A program made the translations under genes and the position numbers. A stretch of DNA of 64,000 bases. It comes from Bacteroidales bacterium. GTDB lineage: Bacteria > Bacteroidota > Bacteroidia > Bacteroidales > UBA932. Positions 52,379-61,969 of this stretch are shown piece by piece; positions within the stretch are counted from its first letter, which is position 1, and each line of letters opens with the position of its first letter. The notes below the pieces were generated by a model that was not told the DNA's origin, did no database searches, and saw only the letters and a list, made by a program, of their open reading frames with translations. The stretch covers positions 33,602-97,601 of the forward strand of contig JAFXFS010000001.1 in assembly GCA_017513445.1 (NCBI GenBank). Direction: 5' to 3'.

Positions 52379-52458
52379 CGTTCTAAATAAATACTATCTA
52401 AATATTTGGGGTTTTTAGCATTTTTTTCTGTGGTTGCAAGCAGTCAAATCTCTCCACA
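52379..52458 (-). ncRNA. SAM-II-like riboswitch in the metK leader
   Basis: Minus-strand RNA: a five-pair stem UGUGG/CCACA encloses AGAGAUUUGACUGCUUGCAA, followed by GAAAAAAAUGCUAAAAACCC. This matches the SAM-II (metA motif) core, which has GAUUUAAC..UUGCAA within stem P1 and then AAAUG..GCUAAAAA. The AGAUUUGAC of the core is exactly complementary to GUCAAAUCU (52371-52379), whose last bases are the 5' arm of the terminator. SAM binding would lock the core and free the terminator. The expected G-rich 3' end of SAM-II is CCCC here, so this is a variant. Confidence 0.68.
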
Positions 52459-52577
52459 ATCGGGGCGCAAAATAAGGTATAAATATTGAAATAAACAAAA
52501 AAAAATTAAAAAAAAGATAACAATAAATTTATCGTTAACAAAGGGGTTATTATTTTTCGTATATTCCTAAATTATAT

Positions 52578-52585
52578 TACTTTTG
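52578..52585 (+). promoter_or_regulatory. -7 promoter box (TACTTTTG) for the Oar-like receptor gene
   Basis: 38 bp before the receptor ATG; a leader of about 30 nt. Confidence 0.55.
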
Positions 52586-52622
52586 TAACGCGAAAAAAAT
52601 TTACAAACTATTAAAATTCACT

Positions 52623-55600
52623 ATGAAACAAACATTTAGAAAATTTGCTTTTTTGGCAGTGGGTATGTTTGTTGCTCTTGCATCATTTGCACAGGTAACA
52701 ACTTCATCCCTTGGTGGTCGTATCATAGACGAAACTGGTGAGACAGTAATTGGTGCAGCTGTAGTAGCTACACACCAACCTTCCGGTACAGTTTATGGCG
52801 TGATTACTAACCAAGATGGCCGCTATACCATTCAAGGTATGCGTGTCGGTGGTCCTTACAGCGTGGAAATCTCTTGTTTAGGTTATCAAACACAGATTTA
52901 CAGCGAGGTAGTTCTTCAACTTGGTGAGCAGTATAGCATTAATGCTACTCTTAAAGATGATGCTGAACTTCTTAGCGAAGCTGTTGTAATTGCACAATCT
53001 GCTTCTAAGTTCGCAGGAGAGAAAACAGGTGCTGCAACAAACATCTCAAGTTCACAAATGCAATCTATGCCTACAGTGAGCAGAAGCATCACTGATATCG
53101 CTAAACTTTCTCCATATGGCGGTAATGGTATGAGCTTTGCCGGTGGTGATGGTCGTTCATCTAACTTCACAATCGACGGTGCAAACTTCAATAACAACTT
53201 CGGTCTTTCCTCAAACCTTCCAGGTGGTGGTAATCCAGTATCACTTGAAGCTATCGAAGAGGTACAAGTTGTAATTGCGCCTTATGATGTTCGCCAAACT
53301 AACTTTATCGGTGGTGGTGTTAATGCTGTAACTAAATCAGGTACTAATGAACTAAAGGGTTCAGCTTATGCTTATCACCGTAATGAGTTTATGCGTGGTA
53401 ACACTAACTTCAAAGGTGAAGAATTAGGTGCTCGCACAAAAGATCGTATTACTACTTACGGTTTCTCTTTGGGTGGTCCAATCATCAAAAATAAATTGTT
53501 CTTCTTTGTTAACTTCGAGCAATCACAAATGCCTACAGAGGTTAACCGTTGGAGAGCTTCTGAAGATGGTGTAGCAGATCCTGACAGATATATTTCTCGC
53601 ACAACAGTTGCTGACTTAGAGAAGGTTAAGAAACATTTGATGGATAAATATGGTTATGATGTAGGTTCTTACACAGATTATCCTGCAGCTGAGAAGAATA
53701 CTAAGTTCCTTGCTCGTTTGGACTGGAACATCAATGACGTACATCGTCTTGCATTGCGTTACAACTATACTTTGAATCAAGGTTGGAATCCAACAAATGG
53801 TTCATCTTCAAACTGTACAAGAAGAGCATCTGCTAGCCGTTTGTCACAATATGGTATGGCATTCGCTAACTCAATCTACTCAATGGATAATAGAGTAAAC
53901 TCAGTTTCAGTTGACTTGAACAGCCGTTTCTCAAATGACTTGTCAAATCAATTGCTAATCACTGTTTCAAAACTTGATGATATTCGTGGTTCTTCTTCTG
54001 AACCATTCCCATTCATTGACATCCTAGATGCTAAGGACTATGCAGAAGGTTCAATTATGCCATACATTTCAGCAGGTTATGAGTTGTTTACTTGGAATAA
54101 CGGTGTTCACAACACAGTTATCAACGCAAAAGATGATATCACTTATTTCAATGGTAATCACAAGATTACAGCAGGTATCAGCTATGAATATCAAATGGCT
54201 GACAACTCTTATATGAGAAATGGTACAGGATATTATCGTTATGCTAGTCTTGATGACTTCCTAAATCAAAGAGCTCCTGAAACTGTAGCTATTACTTACG
54301 GTTATGATGGTGAAACTTCACCTGCAGCGAGAGTTCGTTTCCACCAAATTGGTGCTTACGGACAAGATGAATGGAATGCTACTGATAAATTCAAATTGAC
54401 TTACGGTCTAAGATTAGATGCGTTGGCATTTGATAATCAAGACGTTATGACAAATAACGCTATCAAGGCAATTAACTACAATGGTAAGAGCATTGATACA
54501 GGTAAATGGCCTACAACTAAATTGCAAGTATCTCCAAGAGTTGGTTTCACTTGGGATGTCCTAGGTGACAAATCTTTGAAGGTTCGTGGTGGTTCAGGTC
54601 TATTCTCAGGCCGTCTTCCATTGGTATTCTTCACAAATATGCCAACTAACTCAGGTATGGTTCAAAACGTTGCCGCTATTTCAACATCTGCTTCTGGCGA
54701 ACCACACGAACTTCTTAAAGAGTTCTCAGGTAAGATGATTACTGATGTTAATGAATTAGTAGCTAAATTGAATAAATTGGATCCTAAGAAATATCCTCTA
54801 ACTATTAAACCAGAAGATGGTGTTGCTCCATCTTCAATTCAAGCTGTGGATCCTGCATTCAGAATGCCTCAAGTATGGAAATCATCAATCGCTGTTGATT
54901 ATGCATTCCCAACTTCATTCCCATTCAGTGTAACTGGTGAATTTACTTACAATAAGACTATCAATGGTGTAATGCTTCAAGACTGGAATCTTAAAGATCC
55001 TTCAGGATTCAGCCGTTTCACAGGTGTTGACAACCGTCACATCTATCCAGAAAATTACACTTATACATCTACTTCAGCATACGTTCTAACTAACACTAAT
55101 AAGGGTTACGGTCATACTTCAAACATCACTGTAAATATCAAACCTATGGATAGATTAAGCGTTATCGCTTCTTATACTCATACAGTTCAAAAAGAGGTTT
55201 CTGGTATGCCTGGATCAAATGCTGAATCTGCATTTACATTCCTTCCAACTATTGAAGGTCCAAACTATTGCGGTGTTCACAACTCACAATATGTTACTCC
55301 AGACCGTGCATTCGTTTCTTTGACTTATGATGATAAGGGTGACAACCATTATTCAATCTTCTACGAAGCTTGGAGAGGTGGTGCAAACGAAAGTTATATG
55401 TACACTCAAGACCTTAATGGTGATGGTTATGCTTATGACCTAATCTATATTCCTAACAATGCTTCTGAAGTTAAATGGGCTTCTCCAGAGGATGCTAAAA
55501 ACTTCTTCGCATTTGTTGAGCAAGATAAATATTTGAGCACTCACAAAGGACAATATGCTGAAGCTTACAGCGTTTATTCTCCTTGGACTCACAGAGTTGA

Positions 55601-55892
55601 CCTTCGTTATGCACACGATTTCGTTGTTATGGCAGGTGGTAAGAAGAATATTCTTCAGTTTAACATTGACTTCAAAAACGTTCTTAACATCTTCAACCCA
55701 GCTTGGGGTGTTGCTAAATATATGAATTCTTCAATCAATGAAGGTCGTATCCTTTCTATAAAAGAGATCGACAATTCAGGTGCTCCTGTATTCAAATCTA
55801 ATGTAGATGGTAATACTCCTACTTGGACTCCTTCTTCAGGCATTGGTCAATGCTGGTACTTCCAAGTTGGTATTAGATATAAGTTTAACTAA
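52623..55892 (+). CDS. Oar-like TonB-dependent outer membrane receptor
   Basis: 1089 residues. Signal peptide (FLAVGMFVALASFAQ), carboxypeptidase-like domain (LGGRIIDETGETVIGAAVVA, about 28-110), then a plug with SRSITDIAKLSPYGGNGMSF and SSNFTIDGANFNNNFG, and a large barrel ending in FQVGIRYKFN. The phrase EVQVVIAPYDVRQTNFIGGG followed by VNAVTKSGTNELKGSAYAY is typical of Oar-type receptors, which are larger than SusC proteins and act in protein secretion-linked or peptide uptake roles. Downstream lipoprotein starts 16 bp later. Codon use is strongly biased, suggesting high expression. Confidence 0.88.
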   Translation: MKQTFRKFAFLAVGMFVALASFAQVTTSSLGGRIIDETGETVIGAAVVATHQPSGTVYGVITNQDGRYTIQGMRVGGPYSVEISCLGYQTQIYSEVVLQLGEQYSINATLKDDAELLSEAVVIAQSASKFAGEKTGAATNISSSQMQSMPTVSRSITDIAKLSPYGGNGMSFAGGDGRSSNFTIDGANFNNNFGLSSNLPGGGNPVSLEAIEEVQVVIAPYDVRQTNFIGGGVNAVTKSGTNELKGSAYAYHRNEFMRGNTNFKGEELGARTKDRITTYGFSLGGPIIKNKLFFFVNFEQSQMPTEVNRWRASEDGVADPDRYISRTTVADLEKVKKHLMDKYGYDVGSYTDYPAAEKNTKFLARLDWNINDVHRLALRYNYTLNQGWNPTNGSSSNCTRRASASRLSQYGMAFANSIYSMDNRVNSVSVDLNSRFSNDLSNQLLITVSKLDDIRGSSSEPFPFIDILDAKDYAEGSIMPYISAGYELFTWNNGVHNTVINAKDDITYFNGNHKITAGISYEYQMADNSYMRNGTGYYRYASLDDFLNQRAPETVAITYGYDGETSPAARVRFHQIGAYGQDEWNATDKFKLTYGLRLDALAFDNQDVMTNNAIKAINYNGKSIDTGKWPTTKLQVSPRVGFTWDVLGDKSLKVRGGSGLFSGRLPLVFFTNMPTNSGMVQNVAAISTSASGEPHELLKEFSGKMITDVNELVAKLNKLDPKKYPLTIKPEDGVAPSSIQAVDPAFRMPQVWKSSIAVDYAFPTSFPFSVTGEFTYNKTINGVMLQDWNLKDPSGFSRFTGVDNRHIYPENYTYTSTSAYVLTNTNKGYGHTSNITVNIKPMDRLSVIASYTHTVQKEVSGMPGSNAESAFTFLPTIEGPNYCGVHNSQYVTPDRAFVSLTYDDKGDNHYSIFYEAWRGGANESYMYTQDLNGDGYAYDLIYIPNNASEVKWASPEDAKNFFAFVEQDKYLSTHKGQYAEAYSVYSPWTHRVDLRYAHDFVVMAGGKKNILQFNIDFKNVLNIFNPAWGVAKYMNSSINEGRILSIKEIDNSGAPVFKSNVDGNTPTWTPSSGIGQCWYFQVGIRYKFN

Positions 55893-55908
55893 TAAAGATT
55901 AAGTGAAT

Positions 55909-58788
55909 ATGAAAATAAAATATTTATTGACATCTATTTTGGCTTGCTTGACTCTATTAGTTGGATGTAAGCCAGAAGAGCTACCATCTTTGAGCAAAGT
56001 ATCTGCCGAACCAACTCTATTCACACTTCCAATAGAGGGCGGATCTGTGGTAGTGAATGTTACTGCAACAGAAAAATGGACCATTACAGATATTCCTGAA
56101 TGGTTATCTGTTAATCCTACTTCTGGTAACTCAGGTGCAACTAAAGTTACCGTTTCTGCTGAACCAACTACAAGTTTGAAAATTCTTGAGGCAGTTCTAA
56201 ACCTAAAATGCGGTAATGAAACACAAATGATTACAGTTTCTCAACTTGCATTTATTCCTGACTACCCAATTTTCGAAGGTGGTAAGTATTGGATTACTTT
56301 CCCACTTGAAGGTGGTAAATATATTGCAGCAAAACCTGTAACAGGTGCAGCTTATGGCTACCTATACACTTCAGATTGCGAAAAAGACGAAGCAGGAAAC
56401 ATTATTTCAAAAGCTGACTATATATTTACATTCACTCCAGTAGAAGGTGGTGGTTTCACAATGCAAGACGCTGCAGGTCAATACTACTATATGCACGGCA
56501 CTTATGATAGCTTTAACGTACAAGCAACACTTCCTGAAGCAGGTGGTATTTGGGACGTTGTTCAAGTTGCGGATAATGCCTTCAATCTAATTAACACAGG
56601 TAATGGTAAAGTTATGCAGTATGATCCAAATTACTCTTCTGCAGGTGCATACTCAGGTGAAAGAGGTGTTAAACCTTATCTTGCTAAATATGTAGAACTT
56701 CCTGAACCAGAACCAATTGGCGATGCTTCAACTATTAAAGATGCTGCTGGTGCTGAACCAATGGTAGTTGTAGAGGGTGTTGTTAATGCAGTTTCTACTA
56801 AAGGTGTTATTGTTAATGATGAAACAGGCTCAATCTTCCTAGATGGTATTCAACTTGATTTAGGAACTAAAGCTAAGTTTGAAGGTAAATTATCTTCATA
56901 CAGACAAGGCTATCAAATTGTTGAAGCTCGTTATGAAATTTCTGATACTGTAGAAGTTGTTCACCCAGAAGCTACAGAACTTAACTCTATGCATATTACT
57001 AATTTGGTTGCTCAACCAGAATTCCTATCATACTATGTTTCTGCTAAGGGTATTGTTTCTACAGATAACTACAACAATGCAAATATTGCAATAGGTGACT
57101 ATATCGTTAAGAGTTATTATTCAAATGATTCTTATGCTGATTATAAAGACAAAGCTGTTGAGCTTAAGGGTTATGTTGTTAACTACAAAGCTGAAACTTC
57201 TGAGCTTAATGTAATGGTTACATCTATTGAGGAGATAGAAGATTGGGAACCAGAAGAGACTATTATGCCAATCGCTGAGGCACTTAAACTTGCTAAGGAT
57301 GAAGATCTTCTTGTTCAAGGTATTGTAACAGCAATGGCTTCAAATGGTCCAATCATCACTGATGCTACAGGTTCTATCTACGCATATAAGTTGTCAGGTG
57401 TAGAACTTGGTGACGAAGTAAAAGTTGCAGGTAAGATGGGCTTCTACAATAAAGGTTGTCAAATCGCATCTCCAGTTGCAGAAAAGATCTCTTCAGGTAA
57501 CAAAGTTGAATACCCAACTCCAGCTACTTTGACTGAGGCTAAGATTGCTGAAATCGTTGCTCCAGAAGTAATTGTTCCTGTTTACGCAACTGTAACAGGC
57601 GAAGCTGCTACTGATAGCTACAACAATGCAATCGTTGCTGTTGGTGAATATAAAGTTAAGAGCTACTATGGTACTGAGTCTTACGCTGATTTCGCTGGCA
57701 AGAATGTAACTGTTAAAGGTTATGTTATCTCATACAAAGAGTCTGCAAAAGAGGTTAATATCCTTGTAACTTCTGTAGAAGAAGCAGGTGCTGAACCAAC
57801 TATTGCTGATGTTTTGAAGAAAGACCTTATAGATCAAGAGATCGTAGTTAATGGTGTTGTTTCAGTTTTGACAACGAATGGTGCAGTTATCTCTGATAAT
57901 TCGGCTTCAATTTTTGCATACAAATTGAGTGATGTTAAAGTTGGTGATGCAGTTAAAGTAAGTGGTAAATTGTCAACTTACAATAAAGGTTACCAAATTG
58001 GCTCACCTAAAGCAGAGGTTATTTCGTCTAACAATGCAGTAACTTTCCCTACATCTGCAGTTGAATTGACAGCAGAAAAGATTGCTGAGATTGGTGCTCT
58101 TGAGTATATCGCTCCTATCTATGCAACCGTAACAGGTGTTGCTACTACCGATAGCTACAAAAACGCACTTGTAACAGTAGGTGACTACACAGTTAAATCA
58201 TATTATGGTAGTGATCCTTATGATAGCTATGCTGATAAGAATGTAAAACTTACAGGTTATGTTATCTCATACAATAAGAATACAGCAAATATGATTGTAA
58301 CTGCAATCGAAGAAGTTGGCGGTGGAAGTGGCGAAGGCGGCGAAGGCGGCGAAGGTGGCGATGCATTGACACACCCACTAACCAGCAACGTAACTTGGGA
58401 AATTGGTGAAAAAGCTTATTCTGATTCAACTACAACAGTAAATGGTACTCCTGATGTTATTTCTCTTAAACTTGGAACTTCAAGCGTTGTAGGTAATGCA
58501 ACAATCAAAGTTCCAGCTGGAACTAAAACTCTATCTTTCTACGGTGTTGCTTGGAAAGGTAAAGAGGGTGAAATCACAATGAAAGTTGGTGAGACAGTAG
58601 TTCTAACAAAGGGATTAGTATCTAATGATGGTGCAACAGGTAATACACCTTACGTAATCACAGCTTCAGACTCAGATTATTATACAGTAGATTTATCTGC
58701 AGTAGCAACTTCTGATGTTGATTTGGTTGTTTCAACTACACAAGGTAAAACAAGAGTTATTCTTTGGGGCATCAATGCAACAAAATAG
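55909..58788 (+). CDS. Large surface lipoprotein with BACON domain and OB-type repeats
   Basis: About 959 residues from ATG 55909 (GTG 55903 is less likely). Lipobox in TLLVGCKPEE. BACON domain about 35-125 (VVNVTATEKWTITDIPEWLS), a lectin-like beta region about 125-270, then three OB-type repeat pairs of about 190 residues, each with (I/V)VxGVV..xxxNGxxIxDxTGSIxAYKL and TxDSYxNAxVxVGxYxVKSYYG. A Gly/Glu linker near 808-818 precedes a C-terminal domain like that of the lipoprotein at 11931: LKLGTS, FYGVAWKGKEG, LVSNDGATGNTPY and TRVILWGINATK. It probably works with the receptor encoded upstream. Confidence 0.8.
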   Translation: MKIKYLLTSILACLTLLVGCKPEELPSLSKVSAEPTLFTLPIEGGSVVVNVTATEKWTITDIPEWLSVNPTSGNSGATKVTVSAEPTTSLKILEAVLNLKCGNETQMITVSQLAFIPDYPIFEGGKYWITFPLEGGKYIAAKPVTGAAYGYLYTSDCEKDEAGNIISKADYIFTFTPVEGGGFTMQDAAGQYYYMHGTYDSFNVQATLPEAGGIWDVVQVADNAFNLINTGNGKVMQYDPNYSSAGAYSGERGVKPYLAKYVELPEPEPIGDASTIKDAAGAEPMVVVEGVVNAVSTKGVIVNDETGSIFLDGIQLDLGTKAKFEGKLSSYRQGYQIVEARYEISDTVEVVHPEATELNSMHITNLVAQPEFLSYYVSAKGIVSTDNYNNANIAIGDYIVKSYYSNDSYADYKDKAVELKGYVVNYKAETSELNVMVTSIEEIEDWEPEETIMPIAEALKLAKDEDLLVQGIVTAMASNGPIITDATGSIYAYKLSGVELGDEVKVAGKMGFYNKGCQIASPVAEKISSGNKVEYPTPATLTEAKIAEIVAPEVIVPVYATVTGEAATDSYNNAIVAVGEYKVKSYYGTESYADFAGKNVTVKGYVISYKESAKEVNILVTSVEEAGAEPTIADVLKKDLIDQEIVVNGVVSVLTTNGAVISDNSASIFAYKLSDVKVGDAVKVSGKLSTYNKGYQIGSPKAEVISSNNAVTFPTSAVELTAEKIAEIGALEYIAPIYATVTGVATTDSYKNALVTVGDYTVKSYYGSDPYDSYADKNVKLTGYVISYNKNTANMIVTAIEEVGGGSGEGGEGGEGGDALTHPLTSNVTWEIGEKAYSDSTTTVNGTPDVISLKLGTSSVVGNATIKVPAGTKTLSFYGVAWKGKEGEITMKVGETVVLTKGLVSNDGATGNTPYVITASDSDYYTVDLSAVATSDVDLVVSTTQGKTRVILWGINATK

Positions 58789-58811
58789 TAATACTCTTTA
58801 ACCGATAATTC

Positions 58812-58848
58812 AAACCCTCGACAGTTTTATAACTTTCGAGGGTTTTTT
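58812..58848 (+). terminator. Terminator after the OB-repeat lipoprotein gene
   Basis: AAACCCTCGA with TCGAGGGTTT, 14-base loop, then TTTTGA. 23 bp after the stop codon. Confidence 0.88.
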
Positions 58849-58868
58849 GATATTATTGTTAAAATAAT

Positions 58869-58876
58869 TACATTTG
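58869..58876 (+). promoter_or_regulatory. -7 promoter box (TACATTTG) for the nucleotidyltransferase gene
   Basis: TACATTTGC, full consensus, 19 bp before the ATG. Confidence 0.55.
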
Positions 58877-58894
58877 CGGCGATAAATTTATATT

Positions 58895-59803
58895 ATGAAA
58901 CCAACACTGCTTGTTCTTGCTGCGGGAATGGGATCTCGCTACGGTTCATTGAAACAAATGGACGGATTAGGCCCTAATAATGAGGCCATTATAGACTACT
59001 CAATTTACGATGCTATTCGTGCCGGTTTCGGTAAAGTAGTATTTGTTATAAGACACTCTTTCGCTGATGATTTCAAAGCAACATTTAATTCTGACAGATT
59101 TGGTGGTAAAATCATCGTGGAGTATGCATATCAAGAATTAGATTATCTTCCATACGGATATACAGTTCCAGAGGGAAGAGTTAAACCTTGGGGTACAAAC
59201 CACGCTGTAATGATGGGTGAAAGCCTTATCAATGAACCATTTGCTGTTATCAATTCAGATGATTTCTATGGTCAAGATGCTTTCAAAGTATTGGCAGACT
59301 ATCTAACATCTATCGAAGGCACTAAAGGTAACTACTGTATGGTAGGTTATAAGTTGGAAAACACTCTTTCAGATTTTGGTGGTGTTTCTCGTGGTGTTTG
59401 TCAGGCAGATGCTGAGGGTAATCTTACAAATGTTGTTGAGCACTTTGATATTAAGAGAGGCGAGGATGGTCAAGTTTCTCACTTGTTGGATGGCGAGAGA
59501 TTCCCATTAGATGCAGCTTCAGCAGTATCTATGAATATTTGGGGATTCACTCCTGAGTATTTCCAATTCTCAGCTGATATGTTCAAAGAGTTCCTTGATG
59601 AGCAAGGATCAAACCTTAAGTCGGAATTCTTTATCCCTTACGTTGTTAACACAATGATTCACAATGGCGATGCAAAACTTAAGATTCTTAAGAGTGATGC
59701 AAAATGGTTCGGAGTAACTTTCAAAGAGGATAGACCATTCGTTGTTGATAAGATCAATGAGCTAATTGCAGAGGGAGTTTACCCAAGCAATCTTTGGAAA
59801 TAG
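58895..59803 (+). CDS. Sugar-phosphate nucleotidyltransferase
   Basis: 302 residues. The N-terminal nucleotide-binding loop LVLAAGMGSRYGSLKQMDGLG (residues about 6-26) and the metal site FAVINSDDFYGQDAF near 116 define the NTP-transferase fold. MVGYKLENTLSDFGGVSRGV is a family landmark. It activates a sugar phosphate with an NTP; the sugar is not evident. No hexapeptide repeat tail, so it is not GlmU. Single gene between two terminators. Confidence 0.85.
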   Translation: MKPTLLVLAAGMGSRYGSLKQMDGLGPNNEAIIDYSIYDAIRAGFGKVVFVIRHSFADDFKATFNSDRFGGKIIVEYAYQELDYLPYGYTVPEGRVKPWGTNHAVMMGESLINEPFAVINSDDFYGQDAFKVLADYLTSIEGTKGNYCMVGYKLENTLSDFGGVSRGVCQADAEGNLTNVVEHFDIKRGEDGQVSHLLDGERFPLDAASAVSMNIWGFTPEYFQFSADMFKEFLDEQGSNLKSEFFIPYVVNTMIHNGDAKLKILKSDAKWFGVTFKEDRPFVVDKINELIAEGVYPSNLWK

Positions 59804-59821
59804 TAGAACACTTTATATTTA

Positions 59822-59863
59822 TAAACGGGGATGACAAAAAAGTAAATTTGTCATCCCCGTTTT
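59822..59863. terminator. Bidirectional terminator
   Basis: AAACGGGGATGACAAA with TTTGTCATCCCCGTTT, a 16-bp perfect stem, between convergent genes; T-runs follow on both strands. Confidence 0.92.
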
Positions 59864-59864
59864 A

Positions 59865-60878
59865 TTAAGCCTCTTTCTTTTTAACTATTGCATATTGCTC
59901 AATTAAAGCTCTGATCTCCTGTTTGGCACTTCTCCAACGTGGAACATCAATTTTAGACCCAACCACCTCTACAACTTTTGCAGCTATAATTGAACCAATC
60001 TCTCCACAGGCCTTAAGAGGTAAACCTAACGAGTGAGCATATAAAAATCCAGCTGCGTATGTGTCTCCAGCTCCAGTAGCATCTATTGTGTTGGCTGGCC
60101 AGGCTGGTATTTCATAGAATTCATCTCCTTGTTGCACCATAGAACCATTTTTTCCAATTTTTACGACAGCAATATCGCAATGTTTAGCAATAATTGAGAT
60201 AGACTCTCTTGGAGGGACTTTTGCAAAGGCCTCTGCTTCAGACTCATTTGCGAATACAATATCAACATAATTCTCAATAATGTCGTGAAGAAAAGCATCA
60301 TTAGATTCCACTACATTGTAACTTGCTAAATCAAGAGAAATTATCATTCCTTTCTCTTTTGCAATTTCAACAGCCCTGCGTATAAGTGCTTGATTTTGAA
60401 CAAGATAGCCCTCAATGTGAAAATATTCGTAACCATCAAAGTATTCAGGTTTAAGATCTTCTGGAACGAGTTCCAAAGCTGCACCCAAATAGACAGCAAA
60501 TGTTCTTTCGGCATTAGGGTCAGTAATAAATACCATAGCTCTACCAGAGGATGCCTTACCCTTAAGCAGAGTAGATTTTACTCCATTTTGCTCAATATCG
60601 GCCTTGAACAGCGAACCTAACTCATCATCTCCAACTTTACCAATAAATCCAGCTTCCATTCCAAAAATAGCAGCACCTGATATAGTATTAGCAGCAGAGC
60701 CACCGGCAACATACTGGATTCCCATTGGTTTCAATATTTTCCATATTTTATCACCTGTAGTTTGGTCCACGTGTTGCATACTACCCTTCGGCAGGTGGAA
60801 TCTCAATAGTAGTTCATCATCTGGAAGAAATGATAAAATATCCGTTAATGCGTTTCCTATTCCAAGTATTGATTTCAT
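59865..60878 (-). CDS. PfkB family kinase, adenosine-kinase-like
   Basis: About 337 residues from ATG 60878 (MKSILGIGNALTDILSFLPD). PfkB motifs: GGSAANTISGAAIFG near 55 and the catalytic anion hole DATGAGDTYAAGFLYAHS near 270 with the base Asp. FANESEAEAFAK is also typical. In Bacteroidetes this form is usually annotated adenosine kinase; a sugar kinase cannot be excluded. Adenosine phosphorylation would fit with AhcY (which releases adenosine) and the nucleic-acid uptake locus. Confidence 0.85.
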   Translation of the reverse strand: MKSILGIGNALTDILSFLPDDELLLRFHLPKGSMQHVDQTTGDKIWKILKPMGIQYVAGGSAANTISGAAIFGMEAGFIGKVGDDELGSLFKADIEQNGVKSTLLKGKASSGRAMVFITDPNAERTFAVYLGAALELVPEDLKPEYFDGYEYFHIEGYLVQNQALIRRAVEIAKEKGMIISLDLASYNVVESNDAFLHDIIENYVDIVFANESEAEAFAKVPPRESISIIAKHCDIAVVKIGKNGSMVQQGDEFYEIPAWPANTIDATGAGDTYAAGFLYAHSLGLPLKACGEIGSIIAAKVVEVVGSKIDVPRWRSAKQEIRALIEQYAIVKKKEA

Positions 60879-60927
60879 CTTAAAAATATTTATGGTATTT
60901 ATAAGCAACAAACTTACAAAAAAAACC

Positions 60928-60935
60928 TAACTTTG
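60928..60935 (+). promoter_or_regulatory. -7 promoter box (TAACTTTG)
   Basis: TAACTTTGC only seven bases before the ATG at 60943, so the transcript would be almost leaderless. Confidence 0.5.
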
Positions 60936-60942
60936 CGCCCGT

Positions 60943-61962
60943 ATGAATTGGAAAAAAATTTTAAACTATACCTTAACACTTGGTGTAACACTTTTATTGC
61001 TATGGGTCTCTTTTAAGGGCGTTAAATGGAGCGATTTTATTGAGGGACTCAAGAGTTGCGATATCAGGTGGATTCTTGCAAGTATGGTTGTAAGTATTTT
61101 ACCAACAGTATTCAGGGGCCTTAGGTGGCGTCTCCAGATGTTGCCTATTAATAATAAAATCAACAGGCTAGAGTGTTATGATACCTATGCCTTCTCTTAC
61201 TTGGTAAATATGCTTCTACCTCGAGCTGGAGAATTTGTTAGATGTGGTATTCTGGCAAAGAAGGGTAAAATCTCATTTGAATCTTCTGTAGGAACAATGG
61301 TGGCTGAGAGGTCTATCGATCTCTTATCGTTGATAATTCTCTGTCTGGCAATGGTCTTATTTTCCAGATTTGGTGGTTTTCTAGTTGATCAGATGTGGTT
61401 GCCTTTGGTAAACTCATTATCCTACAACATAATATGGATATTGGCTATAATTGTTATAATCGGGGTAGCTCTGCTTATCTACTTGTGGAAGAATTTTAGT
61501 AGATTATGTGAGAAATATTCATTCTGGAGAAAGGTAAAGTCTCTTTGGGATGGTATGGTTGAAGGATTTGTAACAATCTTCAAAATGAAGCATAAATGGG
61601 CTTTTCTTATCTATACAATACTTATATGGCTGAGTTATTGGTTAATGAGTTACTTCACAATCCTTGCTTTTCCGGAGGCAAAAGGAATGGATATGATGGA
61701 TGCGCTCTTCTTGATGATTGTTGGCTCTTTTGGATGGGCAATTCCTGTCCAAGGTGGATTTGGAGCATACCACTTCCTTGTAAGTATGACATTGGTTCCA
61801 ATTTATGGAATAGAACAATCCAAAGGACTCATTTTCGCTACTATTTCGCACGAGTCTCAGATTGTTACAATGGTGCTATGTGGTTTATTATCAATGGTTT
61901 CCTTATACTTCCAGTTGAGAAGTGTTAAGAAAAGCAAAGAGGAGACGAAAGAAGTTAAATAA
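60943..61962 (+). CDS. Flippase-like membrane protein (LPG synthase TM domain family)
   Basis: 339 residues with about eight TM segments. The family pattern is clear: ILNYTLTLGVTLLLLWVSFK at the start, FRGLRWRLQM near 58, YLVNMLLPRAGEFVRCGIL near 86 and GTMVAERSIDLLSL near 118, then GSFGWAIPVQGGFGAYHF near 268. This is the membrane half of lysylphosphatidylglycerol synthases without the synthetase domain; such proteins probably flip or handle lipids or lipid-linked sugars. Substrate unknown. Confidence 0.8.
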   Translation: MNWKKILNYTLTLGVTLLLLWVSFKGVKWSDFIEGLKSCDIRWILASMVVSILPTVFRGLRWRLQMLPINNKINRLECYDTYAFSYLVNMLLPRAGEFVRCGILAKKGKISFESSVGTMVAERSIDLLSLIILCLAMVLFSRFGGFLVDQMWLPLVNSLSYNIIWILAIIVIIGVALLIYLWKNFSRLCEKYSFWRKVKSLWDGMVEGFVTIFKMKHKWAFLIYTILIWLSYWLMSYFTILAFPEAKGMDMMDALFLMIVGSFGWAIPVQGGFGAYHFLVSMTLVPIYGIEQSKGLIFATISHESQIVTMVLCGLLSMVSLYFQLRSVKKSKEETKEVK

Positions 61963-61969
61963 CCATCGT

